Shown piece by piece: positions 1 to 10,903 of a stretch of 64,000 nt of DNA. Below the pieces are notes generated by a model that saw nothing but the letters and a program-made list of their open reading frames with translations, had not been told where the DNA came from and ran no database searches. A program made the position numbers and the translations under genes. The DNA comes from Mikania micrantha (lineage: Eukaryota; Streptophyta; Magnoliopsida; Asterales; Asteraceae): assembly GCA_009363875.1 (NCBI GenBank), contig CM018681.1, positions 41,842,010 to 41,906,009 of the forward strand, read 5' to 3'. Numbering within the stretch: the first letter of the stretch is position 1; each line of letters starts with the position of its first letter.

Positions 1-1
1 C

Positions 2-2074
2 CTTCTCAACCTCTTTCTCAACATTAATAGCAACATCAATAGACTTTGTCTTCTTCTGTCTCTTATATGTGACTTGTATGACTGGAGACTTTTCAGAAGC
101 ATCATCCTCCTCCTCATTTCTTGATCTTTTGTTTGCAGCACCTGAATCTTTTACTAACTCCCCCTTTTTGGCTGCAGGGGAAGAAGGAGTTTGAAAGGTG
201 GAAATTTTTGCATCAACTGCATCATCAATCATTTTCTGGAGTTGAGTTTGGGATGGAAGCCTCTCATCAAGAGCTTGGGCAATTATATTCTTTAACAAAG
301 GAGTGATGAGAGGTAGGGCAGTGAGAAAAGCAGCAACTAATGCCTTTGGGGGGCTTGAACCCAAAGGATTAGTGCCTGAAGCAGAGGCTGGAGGTTTATC
401 TTGTTGTTCTTGAGTAGTGGAGGAAGTGTTTTGGGGACCTTCAAAATTTGAAGGTGCCATCTGTGGGTTTGGAAGGGCAGATGGACTTTTGTCCTTGGAC
501 ATCTTGGTGAGCAGCTCATTGAGTCTGCAGACCTCAGCCTCAAGAAGCATGTTCTGTTTTAGAACATCAGATAAGGTCCTGTGGTCATCACTAGCCTTGG
601 CTAAATCATCTGACCTCCTGAAAGTATCAGGATTAACCTGAGTTGAGTGTGGCTCAACATTTTCAGGTGCCCCTTGTTCTTGGTACTGGGGACTTCCAAC
701 CTCAGGGATAAACCCTTCATCAGTTGTTGCCTCTGGCAGGGTCTTAGAGATGTTACTACTATCAATCACTCCAAATGATGGAGGTGATGAAGTAGCAGCC
801 CTGGCAGAAATCATAATCTCTCTGTCCACACTAGGAGATCTGATATTGTAGTCAAAATCCTGTGGGTTATCAGAAACACATTGATCCTCCCCCTCAATGT
901 TGGAGTTAATCCCAGTGGTAATAGGTGTCTGGGTAGGGATTGGAGTGTTAAGCTGATCCAGGATTTGTTCAATAACAAATGTGGGGCTTTGTTGAGTGGT
1001 TTCAGGAGTAATAGGCTGTGAAGCAGAGTGCACCCGGGGAGAATGGTGCTGTTCAATAGAAACCTTTTCAAATGAAAGAGGCTCTAGATGTGTGTCTACC
1101 CCTTCAATAGTTGCACCAAGTTCCTGTTGAGAGGAATCTTGGGCGGTGTCAGCTGGTGGAGTCTGGTGTACCACTGGCTGACTACTGCCAGTGGCCATGT
1201 CATGCCTTGGTGAGGCATGGGCAGACTCAGGGGACTCATTTCCCTGAGCAGCCTTTTTGGGCTTTTTGGTATGTGACTTGGTGGGGACTTTGGATTTGGA
1301 TTTGGAAGTGGAGACTGTGGGTTCCCTATGCTTGGGTTTTAGCTTTCGGGCAGCCTCTTTGAGTGTGAGATTGGTGTTGTGTCGGGAATATACCTCTAGC
1401 AGAACTGCTGGAGCAGAGATCCCCTGACCAACAAGGCCGTTTTGTTTTAATTGTGTTTCAATGATGGCCATTATAAAATGGGGGTAAAGAAGCCATCTTG
1501 AGGAAACAGGTTTAGCCGCATGTTCAGTTAATTCTGAAAATAAGATTTGTGAAAAATTAAGTTTTTGTGATTCCAGAATTGAGTAGAGTACCTGCTGCCA
1601 CCTTGAGGACATCTGGTCCCATGAAGATGATTTTGGAGCTAGACAGATGTTGATCATGTGGAAAATGAGACGTTCAGGATCATTGAAGTGTTTCTTGTAA
1701 AGAGTGGAGTCACTCAAGTCACCCTGGTATTCGTGACTTATGAAACAGAGGTCAGTTAGGTTCTTTGGAAATTGAGTGACCAGGTTAGCATCATCTAGTT
1801 GAAGAACATCTCGTAGTTCGGCTGGACTGACATGCACATTGTGTCCATTTACTGTTGAGCGAAGGGAGATGACACCAGTGCCGACATTGATAAGCTCAAC
1901 ATTTGTCCAGAATTGATGAATGGATTCAACATGGATTGTTGGATTGATAAGAAACGCTGTTTGGAATTGGGATGCATTCATAAGATCAACGGCTTCATCG
2001 AATTTGGACCAGAAAGATGATTTGGTGAGATATGCGACTGAGTTATGACGAGGTTTAAGGTTCATTGTCGCCAT
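2..2074 (-). CDS. Env-like third ORF of element A, uninterrupted, open at the window edge
   Basis: An ATG at 2074-2072 opens a frame that I checked codon by codon down to base 2 without a stop: at least 691 codons, C terminus outside the window. Residues 1 to about 260 look like a folded domain (start MATMNLKPRH; later YQGDL, TLYK, RWLLYPHFIMAI). Residues about 265-490 are Ser/Thr/Pro/Gln-rich. About 490-525 looks like a coiled coil. A hydrophobic stretch of about 20 residues lies near 576-597, followed by a basic, acidic tail. It sits downstream of RNase H, the env-like position of Sireviruses. Element C carries a decayed homologue (46151-49692), which supports a family gene rather than a chance frame. 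No signal peptide is evident and the function is unknown; envelope activity is not shown. Expression would probably use the element's full-length RNA or a spliced or subgenomic RNA. Confidence 0.85.
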   Translation of the reverse strand, partial: MATMNLKPRHNSVAYLTKSSFWSKFDEAVDLMNASQFQTAFLINPTIHVESIHQFWTNVELINVGTGVISLRSTVNGHNVHVSPAELRDVLQLDDANLVTQFPKNLTDLCFISHEYQGDLSDSTLYKKHFNDPERLIFHMINICLAPKSSSWDQMSSRWQQVLYSILESQKLNFSQILFSELTEHAAKPVSSRWLLYPHFIMAIIETQLKQNGLVGQGISAPAVLLEVYSRHNTNLTLKEAARKLKPKHREPTVSTSKSKSKVPTKSHTKKPKKAAQGNESPESAHASPRHDMATGSSQPVVHQTPPADTAQDSSQQELGATIEGVDTHLEPLSFEKVSIEQHHSPRVHSASQPITPETTQQSPTFVIEQILDQLNTPIPTQTPITTGINSNIEGEDQCVSDNPQDFDYNIRSPSVDREIMISARAATSSPPSFGVIDSSNISKTLPEATTDEGFIPEVGSPQYQEQGAPENVEPHSTQVNPDTFRRSDDLAKASDDHRTLSDVLKQNMLLEAEVCRLNELLTKMSKDKSPSALPNPQMAPSNFEGPQNTSSTTQEQQDKPPASASGTNPLGSSPPKALVAAFLTALPLITPLLKNIIAQALDERLPSQTQLQKMIDDAVDAKISTFQTPSSPAAKKGELVKDSGAANKRSRNEEEDDASEKSPVIQVTYKRQKKTKSIDVAINVEKEVEK

Positions 2075-2628
2075 GGAAGCAGAGACTTGAGAGGGAAGAT
2101 AGGTTTTTGAAAAAGATTGAAAGTTCTGATGAAGTGGTAATGAAACAACTGAAGAGGGTTTGGATTAAATAGATAATGGAATTTGTGCTTCAGATGTTAC
2201 AAAGAGAAAACAGCAGTGGTTGAAACATCTGAAGAGTAAGTTTACTCATCAGGTGTTGTTGACATTATTTGTGCATCAGCTGTTTTCATCAGTTAGTCAT
2301 CAGACTTTATGAAACATCAGATTTTCTCATCAGATTTTGTGAAAAATTTGTCATCAGAACTTGTGAACAAAAGTTGTTCATCAGGCTTTGTGAAATATTT
2401 TTGACCTTCAGTACTTTGTCAACCAAAACCCATCAGTACTTTTAACTGATAATATTGGTACAGGTCAGATGTTTCCTTGAATCAGTACTTCTGATACTTA
2501 TCAGTACTTACTGAAAATATCAGGAGTTGCAAGGTGATACAAAAATTTGAGTTTTGACAAAGGTGAATATTTTTGTATTTTTGAAAATTTTATCTGGTGG
2601 ATGGAATTTTATTAGTGTGAAAACCAAT
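2075..2628 (-). repeat. Spacer between pol and env-like ORF of A, rich in CATCAG repeats
   Basis: No coding frame is supported here. Between about 2245 and 2440 the hexamer CATCAG (CTGATG on the element's sense strand) occurs nine times, spaced about 12-50 bp, often as CATCAGA(C/T)TTT followed by TGAAA. Several (A)TCAGTACTT copies follow to about 2510. Similar CATCTGATGAG/ACTGAAGA wording occurs in A's own LTR (9480-9620). The segment separates the end of pol from the env-like ATG by 554 bp. Confidence 0.7.
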
Positions 2629-3534
2629 TTATTCAAGTTGCAGCATACCAAGCCTTAGAACTAAATTTTGAAAAGTTGAAGTGTCTAAAGGCTTAGTAAA
2701 GATATCTGCAAGTTCATCAGCACTAGGAACAAACTTTGGATCAATCAGACCCTTTTCAAAACAATCCCTTATAAAATGATGTCTGATTTCAATGTGTTTG
2801 GTCCTAGAGTGCTGAACTGGATTCTTGACAATACAAAGAGCTGAGGCACTATCCATTAACAATGGTGTCTTAGACTCTTTGATGCCATAATCCAAAAGTT
2901 GGGTCTGAAGCCAGAGAATTTGGGAAGTGCAGCTTGCAGCAGCAATGTACTCGGCTTCAGCTGTGGAGGTAGCCACAGATGTTTGTTTCTTACTCTGCCA
3001 AGAAACCAAACAGTTTCCTAGAAACTGACAACCACCAGAAGTTGATTTTCTGGTAAGTTTGCATCCTGCATAGTCACTATCAGAGAAAGCAACCAGCTTG
3101 CAGGAATGCCCAGTGGAATACCAAATTCCCAGTGATTGAGTGCCCTGCAAGTATCTAAAAATTCTTTTAACAGCAATCAAGTGAGATTCTTTAGGGGCAG
3201 CCTGAAATCTAGCACAAACACATATAGCAAACATAATGTCTGGTCTAGATGCTGTGAGATACATCAAGGAACCAATCATACATCTATAAAGTGTTTCATC
3301 AACTGATTTACCTTTCAAATCTGCATCAAGTTGTGTGGTGCTGCTCATGGGGTTAGAACATTGTTTACAGTTTTGCAAATCAAATTTCTTTAACAACTCT
3401 TTTGTATATTTGGACTGGTGAATGAAGATGCCATCAGGACTTTGTTTGATTTGAAGACCCAAGAAAAACTGTAATTCCCCCATGGCACTCATTTCAAAAT
3501 TCTTTGTCATTAACTCAGTAAAATCAACACACAA
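2629..3534 (-). pseudogene. pol: Element A pol, C-terminal RT and RNase H
   Basis: This ORF lies in a different frame from the upstream pol frame, which it overlaps by 11 bp. It begins just after the RT catalytic motif (VDFTELMTKNFEMS...) and continues through the RT thumb and connection (FFLGLQIKQSPDGIFIHQSK). The copia RNase H follows, with FSDSDYAGC, STAEAEYIAAA and the DIFTKPL tail typical of copia polyproteins. It ends in GMLQLE and a stop at 2629. The RNase H part looks complete. It cannot be read from the upstream frame because of the deletion at about 3530. Confidence 0.9.
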
Positions 3535-5926
3535 GAAGCTTATGCTGTCCTACTTTCTTTATGAACAAAGTTTTATCTATGGAGCCTCTAGTGAAATTAT
3601 TTTGAAGAAGAAAAGTGGATAGAGTGTCATACCAGGCTCTAGGTGCTTGTTTCAGCCCATAAAGAGCTTTATCAAGCTTGTACACCCAATCAGGATGTTT
3701 ATTATCCTCAAAACCTGGTGGTTGACACACATACACTTCATTTTTTATTTTAACATACAAGAAAGCACTTTTGACATCCATTTGAAAAACTTTTAGTTTG
3801 TGTAAGGCAGCATATGCTAAAAACAACCTAATTGCTTCTAGTCTGGCTACAGGGGCAAAAGTTTCATCATAATCAATACCTTCTTCCTGAGAGAACCCCT
3901 GTACAACCAGTCTGGCCTTGTTCTTAATTATTTGACCATTTTCATCAGTTTTATTCCTAAACACCCATTTAGTGCCTATTGCACACTTACCTCGGGGTAA
4001 AGGAACTAGCTCCCAGACTTGTTGTTTCTTGAACTGCAACAGCTCCAACTGCATAGCCTCCACCCAGCCATTGTCTCTGAGTGCTGTGTGATAGTTCTTT
4101 GGCTCTTGCTGACTGACAAATAAAGCATAGAGACAAAAATTTGACAATTGGCTTCTTGTTGAAACACCGGCAGAAATGTCACCCATAACTTGAGATAATG
4201 GATGATCCTTCAGTTCTTGATATGGAATAAGATCAGTGCAAGTGTTGGCAGGAGGGTCAGTTGCTGCAGATGTTGATGAAGATCCAGGAAACAATTCAGC
4301 AGGAATTTCAAATGATGTAGAAGATTCCAGAATTTCATCAGCATTTGTATTAGGAGGAACCACTGGAGCAGGAGGAGCATCAGGTTTAGCAGAGATTGGC
4401 AGATTATCACTAAATCTGAACAGGTGAGTATTAACATCATCATCATCATCAGTACTACCTTGTAAGTTTCCTTTAGCAGCTGTTGATACATTATCTGCCA
4501 GAATAACAGACTCATCTGGAGGTGGATATGGAGCATATTGCAATATATCCAAATCAAACATCTCTACAGGGTTTTGTGGGATGGGATCTTTTGGTGATTC
4601 ATTGAACTTTACATGGAGAGTTTCTTCAACAATCTTGGTTCTGCAATTACACACTCTGTAAGCTTTGCAGGTTGAAGAATATCCCACAAAATATCCTGCA
4701 TCCACTTTGGAGTCAAACTTTTTAAGTGGATCTTTGGTATTGAGGATATAGCAAGGATAACCAAAAGCTCTGAAGAAAGAAATCAAAGGGGTCAAAGTAT
4801 GAAGCACTTCATAAGGTGTTTTCAACCATCTTTGATTCACCAAAACTCTATTTTGCACATAACAAGCAGTATTAACAGCTTCTGCCCAGAAAGTCAATGG
4901 CAAGCCGGAATCAGCAAGCATTGTTCTGGCAGCTTCAATTAAAGTTCTGTTTTTCCTTTCAACTACTCCATTTTGTTCAGGAGTTCTAGGGATGCTGTAT
5001 TGCCTCTTGATTCCCTTTGACAGATAAAACTCATCCAGAATATGATTTCTGAACTCTGTTCCATTATCACTCCTTACACACTTGACAGGAAGAGAATATT
5101 GTTTCTCAACATACAACACAAAGTGAATAATAGACTTAGCAACCTCATCTTTTGAGTGCAAGAAAAAAGTCCAGACAAACCTGGAGTAATCATCAACAAT
5201 TACTAAGCAATACTTCTTCTTTGCCATACTCATGACCTTCACTGGCCCAAACAAATCCATATGCAACATTTGCAAACAAGCAGTGGATTTGGGATCACCA
5301 ATTGAAGGAGAAGATACCTTGTGTTGCTTCCCTTTCAAGCAATCAGTGCAATTCTCATCACAACTAAAATCCTTCATTGGAAGACCTCGAACCAAACCAT
5401 GTTTCACCAGTTGATTCATGTTTTTGAGATTGACATGACCCAACCTTCTGTGCCACAGATTAGATTCCTTGAAAGAGGCCTTAGAAAATAAACAAGGATG
5501 ACCTTTAACAAAGATTTTCTTTGACAGATCAAAGGCATAAACCTTTCCCACTCTGTTAGCCTTAAGGAGAGTATATTCATCCAAGACTTTGCCAATCAGA
5601 GGCAACACTTCAGAAGACAATATCCTACAGTCTTGCTTGGTGAAAAGAGAAATGTGACCCTTATCACACATCTGACTGACACTCAGGAGATTATACTTGA
5701 GATTCTCTACATGATTCACATCATCAAACCTTATCTCACCATTTGACACATATCCTTTTCCTATAATGTAACCCTTAGCATCATTTCCAAATGAAACAAA
5801 TCCCTTCCTTCCTGTAAAATAGTCATCAAGAAGAGATCTGCTCCCAGTCATATGCATGGATCCTCCACAGTCAACATACCAGATGCTATTTTGGCATGCT
5901 GAAGGACCCTGCATACATGAACACAC
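3524..5926 (-). pseudogene. pol: Element A pol: protease, integrase and N-terminal RT
   Basis: An 800-codon open stretch. Residues about 16-30 hold the protease region WYVDCGGSMHMTG, where DCG stands in place of the usual DSG. The GAG-pre-integrase zinc site is H159, H164, C193, C196. The integrase triad is D224 (HMDLFGP), D287 (RSDNGTEF) and E323 (VVERKNRTL). RT starts near residue 610 (GTKWVFRNK, ARLVVQGF, FQMDVKSAFL, ALYGLKQAPRAW) and ends at HKLLVC, immediately before the missing YVDD segment. It is in the same frame as gag, separated by a TGA at 5927-5929. Integrase looks intact; RT does not. Confidence 0.92.
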
Positions 5927-8900
5927 TCAGTTAGACTTTTGGACCCAAACCAGTTTGGTTTTGGGTCTGTTATCACATGAAGAAACAAAAGTAACAGTTT
6001 CATTTGAAGCAACACTTGAATCATTATTTTCAAAAGATTTAACCTTGGTTTTTGACCTTGGTTTCTTCTTATGAAATGAAGCAACAGAGGCATCTACTAG
6101 GTTGGCTCTTCCTAGCAAATGTTGCAACATCATAACCAATTGATGCTGGTTTTGAGTCAAAGTTTTGATTTCCTTAGAAACATCAATACTTGACTTCAAA
6201 TTTCTGTGCTTCATTTCCTTAACATCTTTGGGTAATGAAGAAGGTTTCAAGTGTTGTTTCTTTGAATCTAGAAAAACCCCTTTACTTTTCTTGGATTTAC
6301 TTGACTCATTTCCCTGTGAGGGTTTTCTAGATTTTGAACCTACTGATGATTCTGGTACGAACTTGGAACAAAATTCATTTTTCATCTTGATTATGTTCTT
6401 GTTTTTGTGCTTAATTTTATTGAATTTAGATCCTCTTCTGTACCAGCATTCATCAGAAGAATGATCGAACAACCTACAAACTTCACAAGGCACTCTCTTG
6501 TGTTTCTCCTTGTGAGTACCTACAAGTACTGAAGACATAGATACTGAATTTTTGTTCTTCAGTACATTTGGTGCTTCAGTATTTGTAGATTGTGTTACAC
6601 CTACTGATGCTTTGACAACCTCTGAAGAGTTCTTCTTCAGTACTTGTCTATCAATACATTTCTCATCAGCAATTGTACCATTACCAGTTTGTTTTACAAC
6701 TGCTGATGAGACACTCTAGCTTATCAGAAGCCGTGCATCATTCTCTCCAGTGCCATGCCCATCTGACTCAATCAGTTTTAAATTTAATTCATTTGAGACT
6801 TTTTCATCAGGATCAATCTCAATTAAAACACTATCCTGCCATGTTTCACCCTGGATGACATTTGTACATCCAATAGAATAAGAATATGTTTCAATATCTA
6901 CAGTTTCAGACTCAGATTTGCATGCACTTAACTCACTTTCAGATGATTCTTCAGCATCAGACTTTTCTGAAGATTTGGTGGATTGGTATACACTGTCCCC
7001 TTCAGACTCACAGTCAAGATTTTTTGGTGTATAATCAGCTGGAGGGGCAGTGTGATTGTATCCAATACCAAACTTCACATTTGATGTTGTTTGTTTGTTT
7101 AACAACATCTCAAACCCCTTGCAAGACTCAACCCATTTTTCACACTCTACTTGGGTTGCTGCAAGTGTTTGTTTCAGATCATTGTGTTTTACAAGCATGA
7201 CTTCCACCCTAGCCTTTTCATCAGACAACTGACACTTGAGTTTATAAATTTCAGACTCTTTTTCATTCAAAACTTTCTCAAATTCAGTTTTATTCTTAGT
7301 CACATCCTTTTCTAAATCCAACTTCTCATTGATTAATTCAACATTTATTTCTCTAATGGAAGCAAATGCTGAAATACATGATTCTGAACACAACTTAGCT
7401 TTTGATTCAGATGATACCTGGGATGTTGAAGAAGTTGGACCTGAGGTGTCAGTTGAATCTATAGCCATCAAAGCAAGATTCCCGAATGGGTTGTCTCCAC
7501 CATGTGGACCAGCTTCAGAGTACATCTGCGTATTGAAATCAGATAAGTCATCAGGTAAACTACTCCAATCAGCTACTCTAGGGGTGAAGAAACTCTGATG
7601 TTGTTGTTGAGGCTGTTGATTTGTTTGATATTTGCTAGGTTCAGGAAGAGCAGGTGATTGTTAAGGTGTTAGTGCTGGAGTATGAGTGGGTTGTGGCATA
7701 TAGAAACACGGATATGGATAAGGCATAGGACTTTGTGGTACAAAATGAGCTGGATAAAATTGTTGTTGACCAGATCCAGAAGATTGTTGTCCTTTGTTTT
7801 GTGGGTTATTGCTAGGAAAAGTCACAAAGGGTGCAGAGGAACTAGGTCCAGTGGATTTGCACTCTCTAGCAAAATGACCAAGCCTGTGACACTTGTGGCA
7901 TCTCAACTTCCCTTTGTCAAAACCAACCTTGGTTTTGCCAGTTAATCCGGGAAATTTTCTTCCAGTTCTTTTGTAAAATTTTTGAGATCTAATGTTTATT
8001 AAGGCCATCTGACTTAATATATCCATTTCCTCCAGATCATCATCTGGAATTCCCTTCAAATCATCCATCACAAAACACAGATTATCACCATATGTACCTG
8101 CATTACCATCAACTCCCACAAAAGCATGTTCAGCACTATTAGTAGAAAAGTCAATATGTTCATCATAAGAACACTCAGACCCAGCATATTCTGACTCTTG
8201 ACCTATCAATGCAGTATTGCCAGGAATGAAATCATCAGTGAGTTTGCCAGATGAAGACAGTTTTCTCTTCTGTTCTACCTCTCTCTCAAAAGTTAAGAGT
8301 TTCCCATGGAGTTGGGTGAGAGATAGATTCTATAGATTTGCATTAGAGCGTAAGACAATAGTATAAGTGTCCCATCTCTCAGGCAGTGATTTGAGGAATC
8401 TGTTGTTCATCTGACTATTTGTATACTCCTGCTTAACCATTTTCAATTCAGAAATCAGAGAGGAAAACCGCTCAAACTGTTGAGTCAATGACTCACCCTT
8501 TCTATGAGAAAAAGTCTCATACTGTTGAGCAAGGATTTCTCTAGTATTTGCTAAAACCTCATCGGTTCCACCGAATTGTTCTTTCAATGCAACCCAGAGA
8601 TCATGAGCAGTGTCATGATGCATCAAGCCCGAATATATCTCATTCGGCAAAGCCATGGCCAGAATACCATGAGCTTTCGCATCAATTTCAAACAATTTTA
8701 TATCCTCATCTGAATACATATCCGATGGTTTCGGAATCATGATTTTAGTTTCAGGATCAGTGATCATGGGTTTATACGGATCATGCACTACAGATTTCCA
8801 ACATCCTGCACTGTTAATTGACAGGTGATGTAGCATTCTACGTTGCCAAATGTTGTACTCACTCCGAACCAGCATCAGAGGCTTGGTTGCGGAGCCTGTG

Positions 8901-8929
8901 TTGTGCGGATCATTGTTTGGAGTCGACAT
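5927..8929 (-). pseudogene. gag: Element A gag, one frame with in-frame stops
   Basis: ATG at 8929 (MSTPNNDPHNTGSATKPL). The N-terminal half is a copia gag (UBN2-type) domain with NIWQRRMLHHL, GCWKSV and LPNEIYSGL motifs. The same frame continues to pol with stops TAG 8330-8332, TAA 7661-7663, TAG 6716-6718 and TGA 5927-5929. Zinc knuckle 1, CHKCHRLGHFAREC, is at 7859-7900. A Lys/Glu-rich coiled coil follows (about 7000-7350) with WVESCKGFEMLLNKQ. A second CX2CX4HX4C knuckle, CEVCRLFDHSSDEC, is at 6446-6487. Preservation of one frame over 3 kb implies decay by point nonsense changes. Element B shows a Gly codon near the position of the first stop. Confidence 0.9.
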
Positions 8930-9140
8930 ATTCTCAGATTCAATCTATTTGAACAAAATTCAAATGACTTAATCACAAACTCACAAATTAATTCAAACGA
9001 ATCTATGTTTAAAAACAAATCAGCGGAAGTTATCAGAAAACTTCAATCTATAACAAGTTCTTACTAATTGGCTAATTCGATCAAACAGAGAACTGAATTG
9101 AGCAGTTTCAGAGATCAATTGTTTAATCGATCAATGATTA

Positions 9141-9157
9141 ACCTGCTCTGATACCAA
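9141..9157 (-). other. Element A primer binding site
   Basis: The minus strand reads TTGGTATCAGAGCAGG directly next to the LTR, complementary to the 3' end of initiator tRNA-Met as in most plant copia elements. The leader between it and the gag ATG (8930-9140) has no feature I can support. Confidence 0.85.
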
Positions 9158-9158
9158 T

Positions 9159-9750
9159 TGTAGGATCAGTTGTTCTCATTTGATCAATATTAGGTTATAG
9201 CAGCGGAATTCAGAGATGAATTAGCATAGAATTAGCAAGAACACTGTTAATCTGATAAAACAGTAACGAACAAGTTGTTATAGAAAGATAATTCTGCAAA
9301 AGGAATAAAATCATTCAATGCTCTAACTTCGTGATTAATACAATATGTCAACTGTCCTTATATAGAAACAGTGACGTCTGATGATGTCACATGATGTTGA
9401 CACCTAACAGACAAAAGATAACAACTGAAATAAACAAAACTACTGAGGATGTTTACAACGACTGAAGACATCCTCTTACAAAGACTGAAGAACTAAACTA
9501 CTGAAAGTAAACTACAACATCTGATGAGTAAAATACTCATCAGACTTTTACAACTACTGAAAGAAAACTACTGAAGACAAAAACAGACATCACAACATCT
9601 GAAGACTAACACTTCAGCTGTTGAGAATAACTTCAGATCTTGTAATTCTTCAAAGTGACTTTCAGCTGATGTGTTCTTCTTCAGTTGTTGTGTGTGTTGT
9701 GAAACTTAAAGGTTTTTCTGATCAGGCTCATTGGTTCTTTTAGTCCAACA
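9159..9750 (-). repeat. Element A 5' LTR
   Basis: A 592-bp LTR. The minus strand starts TGTTGGACTAAAAG and ends GATCCTACA next to the PBS. The opening TGTTGG is shared with the B and C LTRs. The interior has repeated ACTGAAG and CATCTGATGAG words and an A-rich stretch. Confidence 0.85.
9356..9366 (-). promoter_or_regulatory. TATA box in element A LTR
   Basis: The minus strand reads TCTATATAAGG, about 390 bp from the LTR start. It is a good TATA match at a sensible distance for a U3 promoter. Transcription would run leftward into gag. Confidence 0.6.
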
Positions 9751-10903
9751 TATATGCATATCATCATGATGCTAGAGGCCGTTAACACATACCGTATGTC
9801 AAATGAGGAATTCAATATCCTACGCCATTAATGAATGATCGAAGTACATGATATGAAAAAAAAACACGTAATTAAAAAAAATCGTGGAAAGAGATTAACA
9901 AAATTTATCTTTAAATCCTCAATCAAAGTGTACACATGACCGAAAATTACAATCTATGTGTTGACATAATTTATGTAAAAGGCTAATGATATCAAAATAT
10001 TAGAACACATGAATGTTGAAGGAAAGCGAATAAAAAGACGTTAAAATAATGAATCATTTCCATTCCACTTCACTAAAGTAAAAGAGAACTCTACTCACAC
10101 ATAAGAACCTAACTAAACTAAAAATGGAATTCGGTCTGGCCTTAACGTTTTATGTAATTAAGAAGTTAAGACAGAAATTTAAATCTCACCACGTCGATAT
10201 GAATTTAGATTTTATTGTGTATATTTCATGCCACAAGGTTACTTCTTCAACTTTTTCTTGTTTATGATATGTTCAACAATATAAGGCGATTGATCTACAA
10301 ACTACGTAAGCACGAAAGTCGTTTTATACAACTGAATACGATTGATGTTTATCTGGATTTCATTTGATCAGCGGAAATATGTTGTGTTTTATATCGCATA
10401 AAAACTCAAGATGAAACATATTGTGAACTTTAGTGATGCGAGTGATAGGAAATACAATGCATCATATAATTGTTGTGCTTATAGTTATTCATTCATATTA
10501 TACGAATTTTAAATATTAGGAACTTATGAAATTAAGATACGATGAATCATAGTCTCTCTCAAGTTTTGACAATATGAGCATCTATTATGATTGTGCACAT
10601 TCATAATAGAACAGTTATTAAGCACTACCTATTGACTGAATCCTCTATTATAATGAGTAAGCATTAAAGATTATAATATTACTTGATTATATGCTCTTTA
10701 TATGATTTTACTGTTTTGTGTGTGTTGTATCGACAATATTCAGAGGCTATAAAATAATTTATAATTACCACGAGTATTGTAACAAAACTAGTACAAAAAT
10801 GCCAGCATAGAAATAGTTAAATTAAAATAAATAAGTCCATAAATTTTAAAATAAGTTGTTCTGTAAACTCTACAATTTCGAGGACGAAATTTTTTAAGAG
10901 GGG
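9751..10903 (+). mobile_element. Element F internal 3' remnant with polypurine tract
   Basis: AT-rich DNA with no ORF I can recognise in either strand. Near its right end, ATTTCGAGGACGAAATT (10876-10892) is the conserved sequence found just after pol in plant gypsy elements, and AAGAGGGG (10896-10903) is a polypurine tract. The segment is therefore probably the non-coding or heavily decayed 3' end of a plus-strand gypsy element whose left part was cut off by insertion of A. Confidence 0.5.

Larger units (their letters stand above)
1..9750 (-). mobile_element. Element A: Sirevirus-like Ty1/copia retrotransposon, 3' end outside window
   Basis: Read on the minus strand, the order is LTR (9750-9159), tRNA-Met PBS, gag with zinc knuckles, protease, integrase, reverse transcriptase, RNase H, a 0.55 kb spacer and a third long ORF that leaves the window at base 1. 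INT before RT defines Ty1/copia. A long coiled-coil gag and an env-like ORF after pol fit the Sirevirus group (soybean SIRE1 is the known example). The 3' LTR lies left of the window, so the TSD cannot be tested; the five bases beyond the 5' LTR are TATAT (9751-9755). Gag-pol is broken, so the copy is non-autonomous. Confidence 0.93.

Noticed and set aside
1111..1362. Plus-strand Trp-rich ORF
   Set aside because: Antisense shadow of A's env-like ORF.
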